This document shows, in pieces, positions 23,131 through 30,121 of a stretch of 30,121 bases of DNA; the stretch's first letter is position 1; every line of letters begins with the position of its first letter. A program made the position numbers and the translations under genes. This DNA comes from Candidatus Argoarchaeum ethanivorans (GTDB taxonomy: Archaea > Halobacteriota > Methanosarcinia > Methanosarcinales > EX4572-44), in contig CAJHIR010000002.1 of NCBI GenBank assembly GCA_905067535.1, positions 1-30,121 on the forward strand. The letters are read 5' to 3'. The notes under the pieces were generated by a model. It did no database searches, was not told the origin of the DNA, and was given only the letters and a program-made list of their open reading frames with translations.

Positions 23131-23962
23131 TCTTCGAATGAGAGCAAGTGTTGGTAGGAGGCATGTCTCAGGTGCAGAGAGGATCATCCCTAAAAAAGAC
23201 ATCCCACTGGTAGTAGAAGAGCTATCAAATAGAGCGGCAACGCATGAAAACGGCATTCCAGACATTATCCACATAACAATTGAGAAAATAACAGATGTGA
23301 TCCAGTACATACCAGCACTGCCACTTACAAGCGTAACAATCAAAAGCCACGTGCAGGCAAAAGAGATTGCCGTGAATGCCCTTATTCATAGCGGCATTCC
23401 GGATACTGCTGCGCATCATGCCCTCGAACTACTTCAGAAAGGGCCAGCACCTGATGGAGGGAACATGAGGGGTGCGATAATTATGAACTGTGAGAATAAA
23501 AAGCGGCTTGAACCAGACAGTTTCAGAGGAGTACGTGTAACACGAATGGATATGAAGTTAGAAGCGGTAGAAGCACTTAGAAAAGAATTATCAACTTTAA
23601 AACTTGATAAACGAACAAAGATAATCAGAGAAGCCATAACCCTTGCAAGCAAGGTAGCTAATTTTAAAACGATTGCAGAGTTGTGTATATCAGACAACCC
23701 ATCAAACCACGTTGGGTACGTAGCGTCAAAGAAACTTGGATTCTTGCGTATACCTCATCTTAAAAAAACCGGATCGTCTGCTGGTGGAAGAGTGTTTTTT
23801 GTAAGAACAGGTATAAACCTTCACGAATACATTAACTACCTCGAACATGTACCTGTTATCGTTGACCGGATAAGTGGTGTTCGAACAGTATCTGCCATAA
23901 CTACTCAGTCACCCGGTTGTTCCATGATTGATAGTCTTTTACAGGTTGTATCCTACATTTGA
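23123..23962 (+). CDS. bioW: 6-carboxyhexanoate-CoA ligase (pimeloyl-CoA synthetase)
   Basis: A 279-residue BioW. It activates pimelate to pimeloyl-CoA with ATP, the entry to biotin ring synthesis. Typical stretches are MFSLRMRASVGRRHVSGAERI at the N-terminus, PDGGNMRGAIIMNCENKKRLEPDSFRGVRVTRMD, AELCISDNPSNHVGYVASKKLGFLRIPHLKKTGSSAGGRVFFV and the C-terminal domain. Length is close to the B. subtilis enzyme. The ATG at 23123 lies within the end of bioB, so translation is coupled. The remaining steps (BioF, BioA or BioK, BioD) are not in the window. The gene is tail-to-tail with nusA, 24 bases apart. A free pimelate supply is implied. Confidence 0.93.
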   Translation: MFSLRMRASVGRRHVSGAERIIPKKDIPLVVEELSNRAATHENGIPDIIHITIEKITDVIQYIPALPLTSVTIKSHVQAKEIAVNALIHSGIPDTAAHHALELLQKGPAPDGGNMRGAIIMNCENKKRLEPDSFRGVRVTRMDMKLEAVEALRKELSTLKLDKRTKIIREAITLASKVANFKTIAELCISDNPSNHVGYVASKKLGFLRIPHLKKTGSSAGGRVFFVRTGINLHEYINYLEHVPVIVDRISGVRTVSAITTQSPGCSMIDSLLQVVSYI

Positions 23963-23986
23963 ATCCACACTAAAGAAGACTAACTT

Positions 23987-24418
23987 TCATTGAATAACTA
24001 CTTCATCAATGTCATGGTGCCTGCTAACAATCGTTTTTACCCTACCTATGTTTCGACCCCCCCTACCTATAGCGAAGCCCCTCTCCCCGGCAGATACGTT
24101 TAAATAAGCAATACGCTTACCTTTTTTCTCCTCTATATTAATATTTTTAATTGAGACTGGTTGGATAACATTTTCTATGAACTCACGCACATCATCAGAA
24201 TACTCTATGATCTCTATCTGTTTATTGATCATCGACTTTACGCGATTGACATGGTCACCACTTTTACCAATAGCTGCACCCATATCTTCACTTTTTACAA
24301 CAAATGTTACTTTATTAAGCTCGTCATCTATCATGCAATCTATCGGGGATGCCCCTGTTATCTGCTCAAACAGTACAATGTATCGCATCCCGTCTGTGTC
24401 AAGTTTAACTTCACTCAA
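23987..24418 (-). CDS. nusA: Archaeal NusA-like transcription factor
   Basis: A 143-residue protein with two KH RNA-binding domains and no S1 or N-terminal domain, as in the archaeal NusA family. GKSGDHVNRVK (about residues 52-62) and GRGGRNIGRVK (about 119-129) are the two GxxG loops. It is thought to bind RNA and assist elongation or termination. The start is a TTG at 24418, overlapping the L30e stop as TTGA, so it is coupled to rpl30e; no ATG fits. In most euryarchaea rps12, rps7 and elongation factor genes come next, but here the operon ends against bioW. Confidence 0.9.
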   Translation of the reverse strand: MSEVKLDTDGMRYIVLFEQITGASPIDCMIDDELNKVTFVVKSEDMGAAIGKSGDHVNRVKSMINKQIEIIEYSDDVREFIENVIQPVSIKNINIEEKKGKRIAYLNVSAGERGFAIGRGGRNIGRVKTIVSRHHDIDEVVIQ

Positions 24419-24705
24419 GATGAGAGGCCTCTAAGTGCAGTAATATCGCTTTCATCACCTTCAAGTACTGCAAGGGCAGCTATCGAAAAAGGTTTCCCAC
24501 ACGCAGTTCCAAGTTCCACTCCATTGCCATTATATTCAATCAAATCGTCAATATTGATCTTATTTTTTAACTCTGGTGGGCAGGTTGAAGCTGCAACCAC
24601 GATCTTTGCCAGACCGCTATCTACATTTTTAATTACCTGTTTTGCACCAATTACTACCTTACCTTTCTTAATGACATTTCTCAGTATACTATCTATCTCA
24701 ACCAT
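24415..24705 (-). CDS. rpl30e: Ribosomal protein L30e (eL30)
   Basis: A 96-residue L7Ae/L30e-fold protein of the large ribosomal subunit. The N-terminus (MVEIDSILRNVIKKGKVVIGAKQVIKNVDSGLAKIVVAASTCPPELK) and the later CGKPFSIAALAVLEG are the standard RNA-binding face. It lies 14 bases after rpoA2 and overlaps nusA by four. Its position in the rpo operon is the normal archaeal one. Confidence 0.94.
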   Translation of the reverse strand: MVEIDSILRNVIKKGKVVIGAKQVIKNVDSGLAKIVVAASTCPPELKNKINIDDLIEYNGNGVELGTACGKPFSIAALAVLEGDESDITALRGLSS

Positions 24706-24719
24706 AATAATTCAAACCT

Positions 24720-25856
24720 CTATGTTGTTTTTGCTATCAGTCTTACATTGCCTGTCCCGAGCTTGACCGGTTGCCCTACGATCACGTTTTCCGTCACACC
24801 ACCCAATTCATCAATATCACCTCTTATGCCTGATTCCAACAGGTGATGTACAGTAACCTCGAAAGCAGCTCTTGCAAGCACACTTGCTTTTTCGCCTGAT
24901 ATGCCGTGCCGTCCAATTTGTTTAACCTCACCGTCGCAGGTCATAATGTCTGCAACAAGCATCACATGGCGGATATCAACGGTTAAACCCTGTTCTCTTA
25001 GTGTAGCCATTATTTCGTCTATGATTGACTGCCGGGCAGCTTCAATACCGAGCACCTCTGCCATTTCAAGGATATTATTTGTTCGTGTGCGGGTTGCATC
25101 CACACCACCTACTTCCATAACACTTTTGAGAGCAGAACCCTCGGTGTACAGGATGTATTCGTCGCTCTCCTTACGGATTACCACCCTTTTTATTTCTTTG
25201 ATCCCCTTCAAGTGAACAGATCGTATCTTCTTAGCAAGCTGGAGCAGTTCGCGATACGATACCTCTTCAGGAGATGTAGTAAGAGCATACTCGTTTAATT
25301 TTACAGGCAAGCCTATTGCATCCCCTACTTTTAATGCTACTTCCTCTGCAGTCATGTTTCGCATCTCAAGAGCCTTTGGACTGAGATTTACAGTAATTTC
25401 CATCAAAGAAACATCGGTTGTAATGTCTCCTAAATGGTAAAGAATTGTTGATTCTATCTCCCACGCAATATCCCGTGATTTATTTCTGTCATTGCCATAC
25501 TCTTTTTCAAGATAAATCGTTAACATCGGGGTGCTTGGATTCTTGCGTGCATCCACCAGTTCAATAATTCGTGGAAGTCCAAGAGTTACATTTATTTCAG
25601 CCACACCAGCGTAATGGAAGGTACGCATAGTCATCTGTGTGCCAGGCTCGCCAATGGATTGAGCGGACACGACACCAGCAGCTTCGTAGGGGGGGATGGA
25701 TGATTGCTTATATCGTTTAAGTGTAAGCTCAATGATTTTTTCAAGTTCCTCTTCGGTTAACTCTTGCTTTTCAAGTTCACTGATTAAAGTTTCACATATC
25801 TTCAGTGGAATCGGTAAGCCTCGAATTCTTGAATTTATTACGTCTGAATCAATCAT
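24720..25856 (-). CDS. rpoA2: DNA-directed RNA polymerase subunit A''
   Basis: A 378-residue protein, the C-terminal part of the largest polymerase subunit, split from A' as in archaea. [57 protein letters not shown] carries the trigger-loop region that closes on the incoming nucleotide. The jaw and cleft region follow, then [35 protein letters not shown], conserved near the C-terminus. The start overlaps the rpoA1 stop by eight bases. No intein is present, although this gene is a frequent intein site. Length is typical. Confidence 0.97.
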   Translation of the reverse strand: MIDSDVINSRIRGLPIPLKICETLISELEKQELTEEELEKIIELTLKRYKQSSIPPYEAAGVVSAQSIGEPGTQMTMRTFHYAGVAEINVTLGLPRIIELVDARKNPSTPMLTIYLEKEYGNDRNKSRDIAWEIESTILYHLGDITTDVSLMEITVNLSPKALEMRNMTAEEVALKVGDAIGLPVKLNEYALTTSPEEVSYRELLQLAKKIRSVHLKGIKEIKRVVIRKESDEYILYTEGSALKSVMEVGGVDATRTRTNNILEMAEVLGIEAARQSIIDEIMATLREQGLTVDIRHVMLVADIMTCDGEVKQIGRHGISGEKASVLARAAFEVTVHHLLESGIRGDIDELGGVTENVIVGQPVKLGTGNVRLIAKTT

Positions 25857-28488
25857 TTTGTCCTCTTGTAGTTAACACGGTATCGATGATGCGTGCGATG
25901 CTTTCCCTTGTTCCAAAATCTCCTTTCATTGGATCAAGTCCATCTTCTCCATACTTGAATTGTACGATCATGCCTCTGGTATCCCTTACTGTTTCATCAT
26001 ACTGCACTTCCAGATCCTGCAGTGCATTAACCATCCTTCGCTGCAAATACCCGGATTGTGAAGTACGAACAGCAGTATCCACCAGTCCTTCACGTCCACC
26101 TATGGCATGGAAGAAATACTCGGTTGGAGATAAGCCTTTTTTATAGCTTGACTTGACAAAACCGTGTGCATCTGCACCACGATCACCTCGTTTATAGTGA
26201 GAAAGAGTTCTATCATTATAGCCTCTCTGGATACGTTCTCCTCGCACAGCCTGCTGCCCGATGCAACCAGCCATCTGGGTAAGGTTGAGCATTGAACCTC
26301 TTGCACCCGATTGTGCCATAATTACTGCTGAATTGGAAAGACCAAGATGTCTACCTGCAATCTCACCGGCATTGTCTCTTGCTGTTCCAAGTTCCTGCAT
26401 GATTCTCATCTCCAGTGTTTCGTCGATGCTTCGTCCTGGTAATTGTTCCAGTTCTCCAGCGTTATAAGCTGAGATGAGCTTTTTAACATGCTCTTCTGCA
26501 TCATGCAGTACTTCATCAATCTGCACACTTGCTTCGTTAGGCACATCTTCATCACTTATCCCAAAGCTTAACCCTATTTTCATAATAGCACGTATGGCAA
26601 GTCGTGTCATATCATCAACAAATCTTCGAGCATTTTCCGCACCATATTCCTTGTAAATCTTATCGAGGATTAAACTTTTAAACGCTCCCACTGCCTTTTC
26701 ATCAATAGAGCCGTATTTAACCACCCCATCTTCGATTATCACGTATGCTTCACGTTCACATTTCTCTTTCTTGCACACATCACAGTGTTCGCATATTTCT
26801 GCTTTGAATTCAAGAGATAATCCTTTTGGTAATATCATGCTGAAAATCTGCCTGCCAGTCCAGTAAGGCTTTCCATTTTCATACCCGGCAGGCTCTACAA
26901 GTTCCCCGATATTAGATTTTTTCAGAAGCTCAAGAGCCTCTGCTTTGTGTATTTTTTTATCTCTATTGGTAAGCAGGTACGATCCAGAGATGTGATCGTG
27001 TATGCCGCCTATGATTGGTCCGCCAAACCTTGGGGAAAGAATATTCTGATCCACGTGCATCAGTATTTTTGCCTCTGCTCTCGCTTCTTCTGTCTGAAGC
27101 ACATGAAGGTTCATCTCATCACCATCAAAATCAGCATTATATGGTGGACAGACTGCTGGATTCAATCGGAAAGTCTTTCGTGGAAGTACCTTTACTTCAT
27201 GAGCCATAATACTCATCCGATGCAATGAAGGCTGTCTGTTAAAGAGCACTATATCGCCATCTTTTAAATGTCTCTCTATCTTCCAGCCAACTTCCATCGT
27301 CGTAATAAGCTCCTCAGTATTTTTATCTGCAATCTTGATGCGATGTCCATCGCTTCGAATTACGTAGTTTGCACCTGGATGCTGCTGTGTTCCTCTTGAC
27401 ACATATTTTTTTGCCTCGTCGATGTTTCGTGGCGTTATATTCATGGTTATGGTCATTTCCTTTGCAATTTCTTCTGGCACTCCTACCTCTTTGATGCTAA
27501 TATTTGGATCAGGAGATATGACCGTTCGTGCTGAAAAGTTAACACGTTTTCCTGACAGGCTGCCCCTGAATCGACCCTCTTTCCCCTTTAATCGCTGGGA
27601 CAATGTTTTGAGTGGACGACCTGAACGATGGCGTGCTGGCGGCACACCTGACACTGTGTTATCTATGAATGTGGTAATGTGATATTGGAGTAACTCCCAC
27701 AGGTCTTCTATGATTAATTGTGGGGCTCCTGCCTCTCGATTTTCCTGGAAACGCTGGTTGATTCTGATAATATCCACAAGCTTGTGGGTGATATCATCCT
27801 CACTTCGCTGTCCTGATTCAAGTGTGATAGACGGCCGCATGGTTACAGGAGGTACTGGCAGTACCGTTGGAAGCATCCATTCCGGACGTGCACTTTTTGG
27901 ATCCATGCCCATTACTTCCATGTCTTTATCAGATATCTTCTCAAAGAGGTCCCTGATGTCTGCAGGCATCAGTTTATGTTTATCCTCAACATACGTGGTC
28001 GGCTTTTCAAATTTAACCTCAAGCTGCCGCTCACCACAATAAGGGCATTCCTTTATCTTTCGAGCTTCCTTGAATACCGTGTTTACCACATCTTCAACAG
28101 GCTGCCCCAACCTCTGTTTAGCATATATATCATCTAAATATTTCATCTTTTCTAATGGATTTAACAAGAGTGACCCGCATGATCTGCACACTGCACGCAG
28201 AATCTTTCGAATCAGTTTTGCAAAACCTACATGAATAACAGGTGCTACCAGTTCGATGTGGCCAAAGTGTCCCGGGCATTCACCTGCCCGCTGTCCACAT
28301 GTTTTACAGCGAAGCCCTGGATCGATGACACCAAGTCTTGTATCCATTAAACCCATATCAATAGGAAAACCATCATCATCATAAGTATCTGCTGTTATTA
28401 TTCTGGTAACACTCATTTTTCTAAATTCTTTTGGGGATATGAGCCCAAATTTGATTTTGCCAATTTTTTTTGGAGTTGAGTGAATCAT
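25849..28488 (-). CDS. rpoA1: DNA-directed RNA polymerase subunit A'
   Basis: An 879-residue catalytic subunit. The N-terminal zinc site is [20 protein letters not shown] (about residues 61-80), with a second cysteine cluster CRSCG...CPYCG. The active-site magnesium triad is [13 protein letters not shown], near residue 450. The bridge-helix region is [25 protein letters not shown]...[43 protein letters not shown]. No intein. The ATG at 28488 is preceded by a weak AGG, and the 54-base spacer from rpoB holds a copy of the hairpin repeat, unusual within so compact an operon. Confidence 0.97.
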   Translation of the reverse strand: MIHSTPKKIGKIKFGLISPKEFRKMSVTRIITADTYDDDGFPIDMGLMDTRLGVIDPGLRCKTCGQRAGECPGHFGHIELVAPVIHVGFAKLIRKILRAVCRSCGSLLLNPLEKMKYLDDIYAKQRLGQPVEDVVNTVFKEARKIKECPYCGERQLEVKFEKPTTYVEDKHKLMPADIRDLFEKISDKDMEVMGMDPKSARPEWMLPTVLPVPPVTMRPSITLESGQRSEDDITHKLVDIIRINQRFQENREAGAPQLIIEDLWELLQYHITTFIDNTVSGVPPARHRSGRPLKTLSQRLKGKEGRFRGSLSGKRVNFSARTVISPDPNISIKEVGVPEEIAKEMTITMNITPRNIDEAKKYVSRGTQQHPGANYVIRSDGHRIKIADKNTEELITTMEVGWKIERHLKDGDIVLFNRQPSLHRMSIMAHEVKVLPRKTFRLNPAVCPPYNADFDGDEMNLHVLQTEEARAEAKILMHVDQNILSPRFGGPIIGGIHDHISGSYLLTNRDKKIHKAEALELLKKSNIGELVEPAGYENGKPYWTGRQIFSMILPKGLSLEFKAEICEHCDVCKKEKCEREAYVIIEDGVVKYGSIDEKAVGAFKSLILDKIYKEYGAENARRFVDDMTRLAIRAIMKIGLSFGISDEDVPNEASVQIDEVLHDAEEHVKKLISAYNAGELEQLPGRSIDETLEMRIMQELGTARDNAGEIAGRHLGLSNSAVIMAQSGARGSMLNLTQMAGCIGQQAVRGERIQRGYNDRTLSHYKRGDRGADAHGFVKSSYKKGLSPTEYFFHAIGGREGLVDTAVRTSQSGYLQRRMVNALQDLEVQYDETVRDTRGMIVQFKYGEDGLDPMKGDFGTRESIARIIDTVLTTRGQND

Positions 28489-28512
28489 ATATTAAAACCT
28501 ATTTTAGTATTT

Positions 28513-28532
28513 CTGCACAACGTTGTGTGCAG
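28513..28532. repeat. Hairpin repeat copy in the rpoB-rpoA1 spacer
   Basis: CTGCACAACGTTGTGTGCAG keeps the arms of the dispersed hairpin (CTGCACAAC and GTTGTGCAG) but lacks the 3-base loop and has an extra TG in one arm. Only the hairpin core is present, without the 60-bp body. It could act as an intra-operon RNA processing site or simply be tolerated. Confidence 0.6.
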
Positions 28533-28542
28533 TCTTTCATAT

Positions 28543-30121
28543 TTATACTGCATCCTCTAATACCAATCTTGGTGCAACACCAAGTGATTTCATTTCATCC
28601 AGTAGCAGCTTAAAGGCATAGCTCATCTCAACTAAATGAATGTCAGTATTAGCACCACAATTGCTGCAGAATACCCTGTTGCTGCGGCGATCAATCATTG
28701 CAATCATGCCGCAGTGCCCACAGACATACTCTTTCACTTTATCAGATTCATCGAGCAGACGTTCTTTTAATACCATGGCAGCACCGTGCCCAAGGAGCAC
28801 ATCACGTTCCATCTCTCCAAACCGCAGACCTCCCTCTCTTGCACGTCCTTCTGTTGGCTGGCGGGTGAGTACCTGTATTGGTCCACGTGAACGTGCATGC
28901 ATCTTGGAAGCTACCATGTGATAGAGCTTTTGATATAGAATAACTCCTACAAACACATCAGCTAAAATACGTCTTCCTGTCACCCCATCATAGAGCACTT
29001 CTTTTCCAGTATGGGCGTATCCTGCTTTTTGCATAGCAGCCCGCATGTCTACCTCTTCCTCACCTGAAAACGGTGTGGCATCAACTCTCCGTCCCTGCAA
29101 GCTTCCAACCTTGCCGCCAATCATCTCAAGCACATGCCCTACAGTCATTCGTGAAGGGATTGCATGTGGGTTAATAATAAGATCAGGGATCATGCCATTT
29201 TCTGTAAAAGGCATGTCTGCATAGGGCACTATTAAACCTATAACACCCTTTTGACCATGCCTGGATGCGAACTTATCTCCTATTTCCGGTATTCGCTGGT
29301 CCCTGGTCCTCACTTTTGCAAGGCGAGCGCCACTTTCAGTTTCGGTGAGTATTACGGTATCGATGATGCCTTTTTCATTGGAGCGCACTGTAACAGAGCT
29401 CTCTCGCCTTTGCTGTGGACTTAACCCGAGATCTGTCGGCTCTTCAAGAAACCGCGGTGGGCTTGTTTTTCCAATCAATACATCGTTTGGTCCAACACGG
29501 GTTTCAGGGTTTGGAAGTCCATCGGCATCAAGATGGGCATAAGCTTCAGAACCACGTGCTCCTCGCACCTCTGAATCAGGTATTTCAAACCTGTCAAGGT
29601 GTCCGCCAGGATATTTTCGCTCCTCCCCTTCCTGTGTACGAAAGAAGTGGCTCCGTCCAAGACCCCTCTCGATTGAGCCTTTGTTTATAACAAGAGCATC
29701 TTCGATGTTGTAGCCTTCATAAGACAGTACTGCTACTACGAAGTTTTGTCCTGATGGACGCTGATCAAATCCAATAGCTTCAGCAGTCTGCATATTAACA
29801 ATCGCCTTTTGTGGATAATGAAGCATGTGAGCTCTTGTGTCCTGTCGAAGTTTGAGATTTGCTGACGAGACGCCGAGTGATTGTTTCATCATGCCTGCAC
29901 CCATCGTATTTCTTGGAGACGCGTTGTGCTCTGGAAATGGAACCATCCCGGTACAGATTCCAAGTATCAAAGCAGGATTGACTTCAAGGTGTGTGTGTTG
30001 TTCGGTAAGGTCTTCTTCATTAATAGCGACAAGCGTGTTTTCTTCTTCTTCAGCATCGACGTATTCAACCAGACCTTCGTTTACCAGATCTTCAAAGATT
30101 AGTTTGCCACTATTTATATCC
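28543..30121 (-). CDS. rpoB: DNA-directed RNA polymerase subunit B (or B'), partial at window edge
   Basis: The C-terminal 525 residues are visible; the gene continues past the right edge with the frame still open ([21 protein letters not shown] is near the edge). Signature regions are [52 protein letters not shown] (active-site lysines), [55 protein letters not shown] and a C-terminal zinc ribbon CGHCG...CSNCG. Whether B is one chain or split into B'' and B', as in many methanogens, cannot be decided, since the split would lie beyond the edge. An internal TTG at 29970 is not the start. Confidence 0.96.
   Translation of the reverse strand, partial: DINSGKLIFEDLVNEGLVEYVDAEEEENTLVAINEEDLTEQHTHLEVNPALILGICTGMVPFPEHNASPRNTMGAGMMKQSLGVSSANLKLRQDTRAHMLHYPQKAIVNMQTAEAIGFDQRPSGQNFVVAVLSYEGYNIEDALVINKGSIERGLGRSHFFRTQEGEERKYPGGHLDRFEIPDSEVRGARGSEAYAHLDADGLPNPETRVGPNDVLIGKTSPPRFLEEPTDLGLSPQQRRESSVTVRSNEKGIIDTVILTETESGARLAKVRTRDQRIPEIGDKFASRHGQKGVIGLIVPYADMPFTENGMIPDLIINPHAIPSRMTVGHVLEMIGGKVGSLQGRRVDATPFSGEEEVDMRAAMQKAGYAHTGKEVLYDGVTGRRILADVFVGVILYQKLYHMVASKMHARSRGPIQVLTRQPTEGRAREGGLRFGEMERDVLLGHGAAMVLKERLLDESDKVKEYVCGHCGMIAMIDRRSNRVFCSNCGANTDIHLVEMSYAFKLLLDEMKSLGVAPRLVLEDAV

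Noticed and set aside
1..30121. tRNA, rRNA or intein insertions
   Set aside because: I looked for tRNA T-arm and acceptor patterns and for insertions in the polymerase genes, which are common intein sites, and saw none. A tRNAscan and intein search would be decisive.

Overview
The window is archaeal. It carries an archaeal RNA polymerase operon (B, A', A'', L30e, NusA), an archaeal NAC subunit, F420-dependent methylene-H4MPT dehydrogenase (Mtd), a geranylgeranyl-reductase-type flavoprotein and a surface protein dense in N-glycosylation sequons. Mtd points to a euryarchaeon with the C1 pathway of methanogens and methane or alkane oxidisers. The glyA-folD-folP cluster beside H4MPT enzymes recalls Methanosarcina barkeri. 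A Methanosarcinales, ANME or Syntropharchaeia relative is my inference, not proven.

Layout. 1-1.5 kb: the end of an unknown gene, a truncated CARF-like CRISPR protein and a cas6 gene, with no array in view. 1.8-5.2 kb: pdxS, then grpE-dnaK without dnaJ. 5.4-5.7 kb: a frameshifted surface-protein relic. 5.8-9.1 kb: a geranylgeranyl reductase family gene, pyruvate kinase and NAC, with copies of a hairpin repeat between them. 9.3-11.75 kb: an accessory patch with two toxin-antitoxin modules set among fragments of a nucleotide-sugar dehydrogenase gene, a decayed nucleotidyltransferase (RmlA-type) gene and a transposase tail. 11.9-17.6 kb: one 1,895-residue protein joining a signal peptide, a PQQ-type beta-propeller, a DUF4430-like domain, a CobN/BchH-type chelatase region and a C-terminal membrane anchor.

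17.75-20.7 kb (minus strand): glyA-folD-folP, a compact tetrahydrofolate C1 operon. 21.3-24.0 kb (plus): mtd-bioB-bioW, linking H4MPT C1 oxidation/reduction to biotin synthesis; the BioB appears to lack two ligands of the classical auxiliary cluster. 24.0-30.1 kb (minus): nusA, rpl30e, rpoA2, rpoA1 and rpoB (running off the end), tightly packed. The usual downstream rps12-rps7-EF2 genes are absent, because the operon ends tail-to-tail against bioW.

The most unusual items are the surface CobN fusion, the variant BioB, the dispersed hairpin repeat (about 60 bp when tandem), and the toxin-antitoxin/sugar-gene debris. I saw no tRNA, rRNA or CRISPR array.
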